From: Planctomycetota bacterium
GTDB lineage: Bacteria; Planctomycetota; Planctomycetia; Pirellulales; Lacipirellulaceae
Assembly (NCBI GenBank): GCA_029259915.1
Contig: JAJDED010000036.1
Coordinates: 39,866 to 98,779, forward strand
Length of the DNA stretch: 58,914 nucleotides
Direction: 5' to 3'
The translations under genes were made by a program, and so were the position numbers. The notes under the pieces are model-generated. The model saw only the letters and a program-made list of their open reading frames with translations, was not told the origin of the DNA and ran no database searches. Below, piece after piece: positions 1-8,073 of this stretch (position 1 is its first letter; each line of letters opens with the position of its first letter).

Positions 1-417
1 GACTCGGTAATCGAGGATGGCTCGGTCGTCGATCAACTCCAGCCCAATCAACAACAGTTTGACATCGGCCCCAAATCGAGCGAACTTTTCGAACAACGCG
101 TGGGCGAGTTTCTTGCCCAAGCCGAGCCCGGGTCGGTCGCGTTCCACAACGGCGTGTTCGGCATGTTTGAAGATCCACGATTCGAGGGAGGCACCAAACG
201 GTTTACTTCGCAGCTCAAGCGCATGACCGACGCCGGCGTGGAAGTCTATATTGGCGGCGGCGAAGGGGGCAAATCCTTAGAGAAATATGGTTCCGCGGAC
301 TGGGTGAAGCACGTTTTTACTGCTGGAGGCACGGTACTCAACGCGCTGGGCAACGAGCCGGTCCCCTATCTCGCAGCGCTACGAGCGGCGGCAACACGCG
401 AGAGCGCCCCCGCGTAG
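1..417 (+). CDS. pgk: Phosphoglycerate kinase, C-terminal part (5' end outside window)
   Basis: The reading frame is open from the first base and ends at TAG 415-417, giving 138 C-terminal residues. PGK transfers phosphate from 1,3-bisphosphoglycerate to ADP in cytosolic glycolysis. The segment aligns with the nucleotide-binding domain: DIGPKSSELF, then a phosphate-loop region ending in MFEDPRFEGGT, a glycine-rich IGGGEGG, and the terminal HVFTAGGTVLNALGN. The usual WNGPxGVFE reads FHNGVFGMFE here and the usual GGGDT reads GGGEG, so this is a divergent member of the family. It could be a PGK-like paralogue; the catalytic N-terminal domain is not visible. A repeat arm begins 8 nt after the stop. 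Confidence 0.85.
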   Translation, partial: DSVIEDGSVVDQLQPNQQQFDIGPKSSELFEQRVGEFLAQAEPGSVAFHNGVFGMFEDPRFEGGTKRFTSQLKRMTDAGVEVYIGGGEGGKSLEKYGSADWVKHVFTAGGTVLNALGNEPVPYLAALRAAATRESAPA

Positions 418-641
418 CGGGGATGTGAGATGTTTGATTTCTGATTGATGATGTCAGAATGAAAGGGGCATCGGGCATGAGGCCTGGAAAGTGACCAGAG
501 CGAGTTACCTCTTCCGCCGCAGCGGACCGAAAATCGTTCGAACGAGGTCCAATCGGTGGCAACGTCTATTCCGAACGACTATTGGTGCCAGCCGCGAAGT
601 TTGGGACCAACTAGGTCAAGGCTATCGGCAACAAGGAAGAA

Positions 642-1697
642 TCACACGAGTCGTGTTAGCCTGGCAGTATCAACATGCCCGGCATAACGGTCACTCCGAC
701 CCTTCTCGTAGTGGTAAACATGCCCCCAACAACCGGTAGGACATATGATCTTGCTCCGAATCTTAGCTAGCGTCACCTGATGAGGCTCTCCGTCAAAACC
801 GGGGCCAGCAAAAAATCGCATGTTCACAACGACATTCTTGTCCACTTCATGAGCAGCTAGAATGTTGCACCAGTTTCCGGGAGTCGTGCCCCGGCCGGGA
901 CTTGTTTCGCCAAAAGGCATCTCGAATCTGGGGCCGGACTGATTGAAGAACTGCTCGTACTCGCCACCACTCTTGATGTATTGGCGAATCGAATTAAACT
1001 CGGGCTCGTTACCTTGATAGCCACGTTGATTATGAGCCAAGTAGTAATGAAAGGCGATCTTGGCAAGGCCTCGAAATGCATCCGTCGAGAATTCGAAGAT
1101 AGTGCGGCCTCGCACCCGCTTCGTGCCTACCTCGGTGTCTGGCCGATCCTCCCACCTACACTCGGGAAAAACTTTCTGTAGAAGTTCCTTAAAGATCGCC
1201 GTATTGCGCGCGTCACACGAGCAAAAGACCTGTGTGTGTTTCTTGCTTTCGCATTTCTGTAAGTCAGACCGAAGTTTGTCGGCAGTCATTCCTGGATACA
1301 GCCGAACGTAGTGCTCGCTACTGTCGGCATCCCGAATAGTAAGACGATCTACCGGCTGTACGTTTTGAGGATCGGAAAGCGGCTCAACCAACTCGCCGTG
1401 GTCATCAGCCCACGCGATATAAAGCGGTGCTCTGCTGCCTTTTGCTCCACGTTGCCGAAGTCCTGATTGGCGGCCTCGTCGTGGTGGATTCACTATTTGT
1501 CTCAAATACCCGAGAGGGGTTGCCTGAGCCAGAATCTGCTCGAGCGGGCTAAAAGAGTTGTTGCATTTTGGGCAGCAGCCACGAAAACGCACATCTCCAA
1601 CGAATTCGCCAAACAAAGCACCGGGCAGAATATGGTCGCCTTTACCGCGACTTGGGTTAAAAAATCGACCACAATATATGCACGTTGTTGCGCTCAT
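642..1697 (-). CDS. HNH endonuclease family protein
   Basis: A 351-residue protein with an N-terminal zinc-finger/HNH arrangement: CIYC at about residues 6-9, DHILPGALFGEF at about 21-32 (the likely catalytic His), then CCPKCNNSF at about 41-49. This order (CxxC, DH, CxxCN) is typical of HNH nucleases that cut DNA with a metal-bound beta-beta-alpha fold. The remaining 300 residues are not recognised and may bind DNA or a partner. It is the sole cargo of a cassette bounded by inverted repeats and is read in the same direction as glmM. The start is taken at the ATG that places the first CxxC close to the N-terminus. It could instead act in defence; no methyltransferase or partner gene is adjacent. 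Confidence 0.7.
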   Translation of the reverse strand: MSATTCIYCGRFFNPSRGKGDHILPGALFGEFVGDVRFRGCCPKCNNSFSPLEQILAQATPLGYLRQIVNPPRRGRQSGLRQRGAKGSRAPLYIAWADDHGELVEPLSDPQNVQPVDRLTIRDADSSEHYVRLYPGMTADKLRSDLQKCESKKHTQVFCSCDARNTAIFKELLQKVFPECRWEDRPDTEVGTKRVRGRTIFEFSTDAFRGLAKIAFHYYLAHNQRGYQGNEPEFNSIRQYIKSGGEYEQFFNQSGPRFEMPFGETSPGRGTTPGNWCNILAAHEVDKNVVVNMRFFAGPGFDGEPHQVTLAKIRSKIICPTGCWGHVYHYEKGRSDRYAGHVDTARLTRLV

Positions 1698-1705
1698 CAG
1701 AGTCC

Positions 1706-1799
1706 GTAGGATGAAACTATGAAAAAAGCGAAGCGACAGCCCATCGATTCTATTGACGTTGAATCCAACGAATCGATGGGCCTATCGGCACCATCCTAC
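1706..1799. repeat. Nested palindrome upstream of the HNH gene
   Basis: Outer arms GTAGGATG (1706-1713) and CATCCTAC (1792-1799) enclose perfect 12-nt inner arms GCCCATCGATTC (1739-1750) and GAATCGATGGGC (1770-1781). It lies 8 nt upstream of the HNH start codon, so it could be an operator, a hairpin in the mRNA leader, or an element end. Confidence 0.5.
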
Positions 1800-1978
1800 A
1801 TTTTTATCTATCACAGGTCACATCGACCTAGAGCTTGAACGGATATTTCTACGACACGGCTTCACGTGTATTTTTACGCAAATCTGGGCGGTACCCAGAA
1901 TAAGATAATCTGAGAATCCCCTGCGAAATCTGCGCTTAGTTTTTTCAATCTGACATCATCAATCTAACATCTCACTTC

Positions 1979-3322
1979 TTACATCTCTCCAATCACACCC
2001 GCGGCAGTATCGCACAAATTCTGTGCTTCATCCCCTTCGGGCGCTTCGGCAATCGCGCGGACGATTGGTTCGGTGTTGCTCGCCCGCACCAGGAGCCACT
2101 TGTCGGGCCAATCGAGCCGTAAACCGTCGAGCCGATCGCTTGCCGCTTCTGCGAAATGTTTTTCCAATGCGTCCAGCGCTGCCGGCACTTTGTCGCTGGG
2201 CAGATCGACGGTCGTTTTGTGAATCGCGTAGCGGGGCAACTCGTCGGCAAGTGCGCTGATGGGCATTTCTCGCGCGGCCATAGCATCCAACAGCAGAGCC
2301 ATCCCCACAAAACTATCGCGTACGTAGCCCACGCGGGGATCGATAATGCCCCCGTTGCCCTCGCCACCCACAAGGGCCTTTTCCGCCAGCATCAGGTCGG
2401 CCACATTCGCTTCGCCAACTTTCGAGCGGAAGAACGGCACGCCATATTTCTCGGCCAAGTCCTGCGTCATGCGGCTTGTCGAACAATTGGTAACCACGGG
2501 CCCCGCACTATGACGGAGAACGTGATCGACACACATCGCGGGTGTGTATTCCTCGCCCACGTAGCGGCCCGATTCGTCGATCACTGCCAATCGGTCCGCG
2601 TCGGGATCCTGACAAAATCCAACGTCGGCTCCTGTAACTTCAATCAATTGCAAAACTGTCTGTAAGTTTTCGCGAGTCGGTTCCGGGGGATGCGCAAACA
2701 GACCGTCCGTCTCCGCTCCGAGAACCGTTACCTCGCAACCCAATTCTTCGAGCAACGGAATGCCGAGCACGCTTCCCGATCCGTTGTTGGCATCCAACAA
2801 CACGCGGAACCGCCGCTGGCGAATCCGCTCGACATCGCAGACGGCAGCAACCATTGCCAAATGGGCGGTGGTGGTATCTTCGACAGCTTGCAACGTGCCG
2901 AGTTGGTCGGACGGTTTCCACGTGACGTTGCCGGCCCGATAACGGTCGATTACGCGCTGGCCCGGTTCGGCAGGAATTACTCTGCCCGTGTTGTCGAAAA
3001 GTTTCAGTCCGTTGTACTGCGGGGGATTGTGGCTGGCGGAAATTTGAATTCCCCCCGCCGCTCCCAAATGCCGAACCAACACGCCCGTCGTCGGCGTAGC
3101 CGCGATACCGGCGTCCAAGCACGTTCGTCCCGCCGCCAACAACGCAGCACGCACAGCCTCGGCCACCATGGGGCCTGTGTGCCGACCATCGCGAGTGACA
3201 ACCACCGGCCCCGCGGGCAGTTCCTCGGCAAACGCGGCCACGTAGCTAATGGCAATCTCAGGTGTAAGCGACTGGCCAACGATCCCCCGCAAGCCGGAGA
3301 CACTGATAATTGGTTCATTCAT
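1979..3322 (-). CDS. glmM: Phosphoglucosamine mutase / phosphohexomutase
   Basis: A 447-residue alpha-D-phosphohexomutase. It probably converts glucosamine-6-phosphate to glucosamine-1-phosphate for UDP-GlcNAc synthesis; phosphomannomutase activity cannot be excluded. All four family signatures are visible: the phosphoserine loop SASHNPPQYNG (Ser about 97), the Mg-binding DPDADRLAV (about 240), the sugar-binding GEGNGG (about 315) and the phosphate-binding RASNTEPIVR near residue 415. Length is normal. glmS, the preceding enzyme of the same pathway, is at 20816-22681 and not linked. The stop codon lies 3 nt from the right arm of the HNH cassette. Confidence 0.88.
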   Translation of the reverse strand: MNEPIISVSGLRGIVGQSLTPEIAISYVAAFAEELPAGPVVVTRDGRHTGPMVAEAVRAALLAAGRTCLDAGIAATPTTGVLVRHLGAAGGIQISASHNPPQYNGLKLFDNTGRVIPAEPGQRVIDRYRAGNVTWKPSDQLGTLQAVEDTTTAHLAMVAAVCDVERIRQRRFRVLLDANNGSGSVLGIPLLEELGCEVTVLGAETDGLFAHPPEPTRENLQTVLQLIEVTGADVGFCQDPDADRLAVIDESGRYVGEEYTPAMCVDHVLRHSAGPVVTNCSTSRMTQDLAEKYGVPFFRSKVGEANVADLMLAEKALVGGEGNGGIIDPRVGYVRDSFVGMALLLDAMAAREMPISALADELPRYAIHKTTVDLPSDKVPAALDALEKHFAEAASDRLDGLRLDWPDKWLLVRASNTEPIVRAIAEAPEGDEAQNLCDTAAGVIGEM

Positions 3323-3416
3323 AGAAGCGTCTGGTTGTTCGATTATCTCAAAGAAAGAATAGCAAGCGGTCCATCGGTTTCGTTGACGAATGTTAACAAC
3401 TCACACTGAAAAGATA

Positions 3417-3487
3417 AACCGCCAAGAGCGCCAAGGACGCCAAGAAATGCACTCAAATCCCCTCTGAACTCCGACCTCTGACCTCTT
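3417..3487. repeat. Two lone repeat arms side by side (GCCAAGGAC type and GAGGTC type)
   Basis: 3417-3444 is an iteration of CGCCAAGRM with period 9, the same text that flanks the GxxExxY gene at 34304-34760. 3461-3487 carries CCGACCTCTGACCTC, the same text that flanks the four-helix gene at 25281-25806. Each is a single arm with no inverted partner nearby. They lie in the divergent gap between glmM and apbE. Confidence 0.6.
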
Positions 3488-3531
3488 TTCTCTCCGTGTC
3501 CGAGTGGCATACTCTTGTTTATAATGCGGCT

Positions 3532-4647
3532 ATGACTGAGCCAAGCAAATCAACGCGGAGAGAATTTCTGCGAGGCCGGGCCGCGGCGCAAACACTTGCC
3601 GAGCGGGTACAGCGCTGGACGGGGCAAGTTCAGTTGCCCGACGGCTCGTCGGCAGCATCAGCCGCCTCGCTGCTGGTGCAAGCGACTCGCCGTGCGATGG
3701 CTTGTGAGTTTGAAGCCCAGTACCATGCGACTGACGTGGCTGTGGTCGGCGCGGTTCTCGAAGCATTCGATCTGATCGAACGGATCGAAGATCAAATGAC
3801 GATCTATCGCGACCACAGCGATCTGATCGAGATCAACCAGCATGCCGCAACGGCTCCCGTGGAAGTCGAACTAAAACTTTTCACGCTGCTGCAAACCGCC
3901 GAGCGTGTATTTCACGAAACCGAAGGGGCTTTCGACATCAGCAGTACGCCGCTTTCCCGGGCTTGGGGATTCTTGCGTCGTGAAGGAAAACCTCCGAGCG
4001 AAAGCGAACTCCAGGAAGCTCTCGAGCAGGTCGGATTCGAGAATGTTGTGTTGGATACAAAACGTCGAACCGTCCGATTTCGTCAGCCGGGTGTGGAACT
4101 GAATCTCAATTCCATCGGCAAAGGCTACGCATTGGATCGGGCTGCCGAGTTGATGGACACGCACGGTGCGGTTGATTATCTGCTGCACGGCGGGCGCAGC
4201 AGTGTCGTTGCGCGTGGTTGCAATCGGGCAGACGCCGATCATGGTTGGACGCTTGGACTTTGTCACCCGCAACGTGTCAGCGAACGTATCGCCGAGTTTT
4301 ATTTGCACGATCGCGCACTCGCCACCGCCGGCGGTGCAACGCAATGCTTCACTCATGATGGGCAACAGTATAGCCACCTCATCGACCCACGCACCGGCAG
4401 GCCAGCCGAAGGAGTTTACACAGCAACTGTCCTGGCCCCCACGGCTGCGGAGGCTGACGCCTTAGCGACCTCTTTTTTTGTGATGGGTCCCAATGCGGTA
4501 GGCGAATATTGCGCCGATCATCCCGATATTGCCGCCGTGCTTGTTTGTCCTGCCGACACCCATGCGACGTTTGCCGTGGTCGCCTGGGGATTGTCCCCTA
4601 ACGATTGGCAGATTGACACGACGCTGATGGCTCCTTGCAACTCGTAG
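3532..4647 (+). CDS. apbE: FAD:protein FMN transferase (ApbE family)
   Basis: A 371-residue ApbE-like flavin transferase that would attach FMN covalently to threonine residues of envelope flavoproteins. Landmarks are RAMACEFEAQ near the start of the domain, GAFDISSTPLSRAWGF, LNLNSIGKGYALDRAAEL, a ATAGGATQCF segment and HLIDPRTGRP. The N-terminus begins TEPSKSTRREFLRG, matching the twin-arginine consensus, but no clear hydrophobic stretch follows, so Tat export is uncertain. I chose the ATG at 3532 over an upstream GTG at 3496 because it places the RR motif near the N-terminus. The stop codon sits inside a small hairpin (4637-4653). Confidence 0.85.
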   Translation: MTEPSKSTRREFLRGRAAAQTLAERVQRWTGQVQLPDGSSAASAASLLVQATRRAMACEFEAQYHATDVAVVGAVLEAFDLIERIEDQMTIYRDHSDLIEINQHAATAPVEVELKLFTLLQTAERVFHETEGAFDISSTPLSRAWGFLRREGKPPSESELQEALEQVGFENVVLDTKRRTVRFRQPGVELNLNSIGKGYALDRAAELMDTHGAVDYLLHGGRSSVVARGCNRADADHGWTLGLCHPQRVSERIAEFYLHDRALATAGGATQCFTHDGQQYSHLIDPRTGRPAEGVYTATVLAPTAAEADALATSFFVMGPNAVGEYCADHPDIAAVLVCPADTHATFAVVAWGLSPNDWQIDTTLMAPCNS

Positions 4648-4653
4648 AGTTGC
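4637..4653. repeat. Hairpin over the apbE stop codon
   Basis: GCAACTC-GTA-GAGTTGC is a perfect 7-bp stem whose loop region contains the TAG stop of apbE. The core ACTCGTAGAGT recurs as its reverse complement within the palindrome at 31886-31937. Confidence 0.45.
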
Positions 4654-4856
4654 GAGTGAAACTCTGAGAAACCCGGGGAATAGAGCTTTTGTAAGCTCCT
4701 TCACATTGTCTCCCCAAATGGCGGTTGCAACAGAATTTCCCCTTCAGCGGGCGCAGCGCACTTCAAATTGGCGGCGCGGGGTTCAAGCACCGATACTACA
4801 ATGGAAGCCTCACAAAAAAGTCAGCGTTGATCGTGTTTGCCAGAAAAGAGTGATTC

Positions 4857-5531
4857 GTGTTGGAATTTTTACTATCTCCCGGCGGATACCTGGGCATTGT
4901 TTTGTTCTTGGTGCTCACCGGCTGTGGGCTTCCCATCCCAGAAGAAGTTCCCATCATTCTGGCTGGTGTTTTTAGTTCGCAGGAGCAATTGGTGTGGCAG
5001 TGGGCTTTTGCCGCCTGTTTGTTTGGCGCACTAGTGGGCGACTGTGTGATGTATGCCATCGGCTATCACTTCGGCCACGGCCTGCTGGCGAGTCATCCGA
5101 AGTTTGGAAAATTTGTCGGTGCCCAACGCGAAGAGTATTTCGAGCAGGCCATTCTGCGCCACGGTTTCAAGGTAATGCTGCTGGCGCGGTTCATGATCGG
5201 TATTCGCGGGCCAGTCTATTTGGCGGCTGGAGTGGTGCGGATGCCGTTTCGTCGATTCCTTCTCTGGGATCTGGTTTGTGCGACGCTCGTAGTGGGAACT
5301 TTTTTTAGCCTCTCCTATTACTATGGAGGGGAAATTTTCAATCTAGTTCGCGACGCAGAAAAGACATTCACGTTGATCGTTTTGGCGGTGGCGGGCTTCG
5401 TATTTCTCTGGTGGATGCGCCGGCGGCGCCAACGTCTGTTGGATATGGCAATCGAAGAGCGAAAGCTCAGCGAAAAACACGGGGTTTCGATTACCAATCA
5501 GACGCCTCATAACGATCGCGGGGCAATCTAA
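4857..5531 (+). CDS. DedA family membrane protein
   Basis: A 224-residue inner-membrane protein of the DedA/SNARE-associated (VTT) family. These proteins are thought to take part in lipid-carrier (undecaprenyl phosphate) recycling and envelope homeostasis. Visible are the N-terminal GCGLPIPEEVPIILAGVF segment, a hydrophobic segment with GDCVMYAIGY, and the conserved RFMIGIRGPVYLAAG motif, followed by two further membrane segments and a basic tail (WWMRRRRQR). The start is GTG 4857 or the adjacent TTG; both give essentially the same protein. Confidence 0.82.
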   Translation: MLEFLLSPGGYLGIVLFLVLTGCGLPIPEEVPIILAGVFSSQEQLVWQWAFAACLFGALVGDCVMYAIGYHFGHGLLASHPKFGKFVGAQREEYFEQAILRHGFKVMLLARFMIGIRGPVYLAAGVVRMPFRRFLLWDLVCATLVVGTFFSLSYYYGGEIFNLVRDAEKTFTLIVLAVAGFVFLWWMRRRRQRLLDMAIEERKLSEKHGVSITNQTPHNDRGAI

Positions 5532-5555
5532 GGTCGCGTAATGCTGAAAAACTTT

Positions 5556-7169
5556 TCAGCGTTGAGAAGATGTCTGCGCTTCGTCCCACCACCACATTTC
5601 TTGCTGCGCTTCGTCGACTGGCGGAGGACTTTTCTTTTCTTGTGAAACAGAAGTGGCGCGCGACATGTTTTCCATAACCAAAGACTTTTGGGCGTCGATC
5701 CACACACCGCCACTGACGCCGGCTAAAATGTGCCGTCGATTGATCACGCGGTGGCTGACGACAGTTTCCAATTCGCCTGGCGTCTCCATGCGTGGCAAAC
5801 GTAAGGCACCTGCCGACGAAAACCGCTCCGCCTGCCAGCCAACCCGCGCGGCTAAATCTTCTTCCTCGATGACCGCCAGCGCCAATGCCAAATCAAACAC
5901 ATTGCGCAACTCGCCATACAGTGGATACTTCGCGCAGATCGCTTGGAATTGTTTCGTAAACGAGTCGGCAAATCTCCGGTTCAATTCATCCGATTGAAAA
6001 GTGTGAATCCGCTCGCCGCGGGCGGCGAGTAATTCGTTCTCGCTCAGGACACGCACACCCGGCCCGCGAAGGCGGTAGCAAGTCCGAGCGGCAGTCGCTT
6101 CCACAGGCGGATAGTCCATCGCAAACCACCAGCGCAACACGCTCATCGGCGGAGCGCTACCGTCGGAAAGTAATTCGACAGTATCAAGATAACTCCCCAC
6201 ACCTGCCACGCCGTCGGCAAGTCCCATCCCGATCAATTTCATGTGGTAATCTGCCAACAGCAGCACACGAGAAACATGGTTGTGTGCATCGATCCCAAAA
6301 AACTGTACATCCTGCCTCCCCAAACTCTCACGTAGCCCTGTGAGCCACGCCTGGCGTTCGCTGGTCTCAATCGGCTGGGAGTTACTGGTTTGCACGTAAG
6401 CTTGCGTGCGGGCAAGCGACTGTTGCCGTGGATTGATCGAACAACCGAACGCAGCCGTATCGTGTGTTTGGCGACGCCTCCAAAGCGTGAGCAAATCGTC
6501 CAACCGCAGAACTGGCTGACCCGTTTCCATGCTTAATAAACGACCGTCGCGTTCCGCCTGCCAATCGCCCGCGGGACCCGCCAATACTAAATCTCCCGAT
6601 TCGGGAAATATCAAAACATATTTGATACGCTGCAAACCGGCCAGCGTGAGCATTTCTGGAGCCAACGGCTGGTGGAGTTGTTGACGTTGATGAATCGCCG
6701 CTTCCAATCGGGGCAACGAGACGAATCGCATTGGGGAGGTAGTGCGGACATTCCTGTCTTGCGAATCAGCCGGAACAGCGCTAAGGGCAACAGAAGCTGA
6801 GGAAGCATGCGATATATTCAGCGACCGGAGTGCATCAACAAACACTCCATTGGGAAAAGGTTCGACTTGGCCTTCGCCAGTGCCATTCTCGGCCCAGGAA
6901 TCGGCCGCTACGGTGGACTCGATCAAATCGATCAGCGAATCGAAGTCGGCCTGTGCCGAGCCACCCGGTCGTCCTGAAGCCCCGCTATTGGAAGAGGGAA
7001 GTTTCTCCGTCGTTTGGCGATTCTCTTGAGCACCCAATTCACTCGGTGCAATCCCCACAAACATAAGAATCAGACCCGCTCCAACGATCAACCACTCGCA
7101 CAGACGCCTGAAGTGCACTGCAGGGTTTGTTTGATACATGTCTGTTCCTCGCTTTGCCTGGAACCCCAC
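5556..7169 (-). CDS. Secreted DUF1598-like protein (planctomycete type)
   Basis: A 537-residue exported protein of unknown function. The N-terminus has a basic stretch and a hydrophobic core (about residues 24-46, LIVGAGLILMFVGIAPSELG), consistent with a signal peptide or anchor, then a low-complexity linker. The recognisable core (about 150-330) contains LAGLQRIKYVLIFPESGDL and VLAGPAGDW, which I associate with DUF1598, a family seen mainly in planctomycetes. A second region near FFGIDAHNHVSRVLLLADYHMK is also typical. The name is from memory of the motif, not a search. A possible upstream start (MGFQAKRGTDMYQT) leaves M11 as an alternative. Confidence 0.6.
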   Translation of the reverse strand: MGFQAKRGTDMYQTNPAVHFRRLCEWLIVGAGLILMFVGIAPSELGAQENRQTTEKLPSSNSGASGRPGGSAQADFDSLIDLIESTVAADSWAENGTGEGQVEPFPNGVFVDALRSLNISHASSASVALSAVPADSQDRNVRTTSPMRFVSLPRLEAAIHQRQQLHQPLAPEMLTLAGLQRIKYVLIFPESGDLVLAGPAGDWQAERDGRLLSMETGQPVLRLDDLLTLWRRRQTHDTAAFGCSINPRQQSLARTQAYVQTSNSQPIETSERQAWLTGLRESLGRQDVQFFGIDAHNHVSRVLLLADYHMKLIGMGLADGVAGVGSYLDTVELLSDGSAPPMSVLRWWFAMDYPPVEATAARTCYRLRGPGVRVLSENELLAARGERIHTFQSDELNRRFADSFTKQFQAICAKYPLYGELRNVFDLALALAVIEEEDLAARVGWQAERFSSAGALRLPRMETPGELETVVSHRVINRRHILAGVSGGVWIDAQKSLVMENMSRATSVSQEKKSPPPVDEAQQEMWWWDEAQTSSQR

Positions 7170-7242
7170 CCAGACAGATTATGAGGCGTACTAGCGAGAA
7201 TGTCCAGTTTGGTGGCAGTTCGCGTTCGAAGCCCACTACCAC

Positions 7243-7458
7243 TGTCATTCCGAGGTCCACCGGGGGATCTACGCAGCATTGGAGTGCGTTGGCAGGCAAA
7301 GTCAGTAGTTTCAAATTGCAGGTCGGAAGATGCCGTCCCAAATGAGCCGTAGGCGCTAGCCTCGGGTTTTTCGGTGCTCCACCCGACGCTAGCGCGTTCG
7401 GCTCATAGGGAAATTGGAATTACTGAAAATAGATCCCTCGGCGGACCTTGAAATGACA
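7243..7458. repeat. Nested inverted repeats in the gap upstream of the DUF1598 gene
   Basis: The outer arms 7243-7270 and 7431-7458 match at 24 of 28 positions when one is reverse-complemented (core TCATTCCGAGGTCC). Inside lies a hairpin with 26-nt arms, 7342-7367 and 7381-7406 (ATGAGCCG...CTAGC...TCGGGT). The 370-nt gap 7170-7539 otherwise holds only the Cys-rich gene terminator. Confidence 0.6.
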
Positions 7459-7474
7459 AGTATGCACAGCGCAT

Positions 7475-7512
7475 AAAAAAACGGCTCCTTGCAAACAGGG
7501 CAAGGAACCGTT
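7475..7512 (-). terminator. Rho-independent terminator of the Cys-rich protein gene
   Basis: The stem AACGGNTCCTTGC pairs at 12 of 13 positions across 7480-7512, with a 7-nt loop and a run of A on the plus strand at 7475-7480, read as U downstream on the minus strand. It lies 28 nt past the stop of the Cys-rich gene. Confidence 0.8.
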
Positions 7513-7539
7513 GAGATTTCTAATGCTCAAGCGAAGCGA

Positions 7540-8073
7540 TTAGCCAGCGCAACCGCAGCTTGGCTCGCAGCAAGCGTCAGCACATCCACACGAGGCTTCG
7601 CAGCAGTCGTCTGCACAACCACATGAGGCTTCGCAGCAGCACTTACGGGCAGCGCGACGAGCACGCAGCTTGCAAAGCAAACCGCATCGTTTCTTGCAGC
7701 AGCAAGGATCGCAGCAGTCGTCGGCACAACCGCAGCTTGGCTCGCAGCAGTTGTCAGCGCAACCACACGAGGCTTCGCAGCAGCTGTCTTTGCAGCACTT
7801 ACGGGCAGCGCGACGAGCACGCAGCTTGCAAAGCAAACCGCAGCGCTTTTTGCAGCAGCAAGGATCGCAGCAGTCGTCGGCACAGCCGCAGCTTGGCTCG
7901 CAGCAATTGTCGGCACAGCCACAGCTGGGCTCGCAACAATCGTCTGCACATCCACAGCTAGGCTCGCAGCCACAACCGCCCAGCATGCCAAAGAACGCAT
8001 TGGCGTTCGAGGCGCTGCTCAGCGCGATTGCAACGCTCAAACCTAGCGTCGACAGAAGAAGGTGATTTTTCAT
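7540..8073 (-). CDS. Small secreted cysteine-rich repeat protein
   Basis: A 177-residue protein with a signal peptide (MKNHLLLSTLGLSVAIALSS, cleavage likely after SNANA). The mature part contains 49 cysteines. It consists of eight copies of an 8-11-residue module CE[P/A]SCGCA[D/N]xC plus two identical longer blocks (CDPCCCKKRCG, then a basic RARRAARK stretch). The ATG at 8073 is preceded by AAGGAG with 7-nt spacing, the best ribosome-binding site in the window, and a strong terminator follows, which suggests high expression as a single gene. Function is unknown; metal binding or a disulphide-rich cell-wall role are possibilities. An upstream in-frame ATG at 8118 would spoil the signal peptide. 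Confidence 0.8.
   Translation of the reverse strand: MKNHLLLSTLGLSVAIALSSASNANAFFGMLGGCGCEPSCGCADDCCEPSCGCADNCCEPSCGCADDCCDPCCCKKRCGLLCKLRARRAARKCCKDSCCEASCGCADNCCEPSCGCADDCCDPCCCKKRCGLLCKLRARRAARKCCCEASCGCADDCCEASCGCADACCEPSCGCAG

Larger units (their letters stand above)
425..1975. mobile_element. Inverted-repeat cassette carrying an HNH endonuclease gene
   Basis: The left arm (about 425-464) and right arm (about 1943-1975) are inverted copies sharing GTGAGATGTT and GATTGATGATGTCAG, with a 6-7 nt insertion in the left arm. The 1.55 kb segment fills the gap between the convergent pgk and glmM genes: the left arm starts 8 nt after the pgk stop and the right arm ends 3 nt before the glmM stop. 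The only convincing gene inside is the HNH endonuclease. No transposase is present and no target-site duplication was recognised. That it is mobile is inference from the architecture, which recurs with other cargo in this window. Confidence 0.55.

Noticed and set aside
491..739. Small plus-strand ORF inside the HNH cassette
   Set aside because: Overlaps the 3' end of the HNH gene on the other strand and has no ribosome-binding site or family resemblance.
1993..3409. Long open frames opposite or out of phase with glmM
   Set aside because: Shadows of a GC-rich coding gene; similar shadows occur over nearly every gene.
7560..8065. Gln/Ser/Arg-rich ORFs in the Cys-rich gene
   Set aside because: Products of reading the internal DNA repeats in other frames; the Cys-rich frame has signal peptide, ribosome-binding site and terminator.
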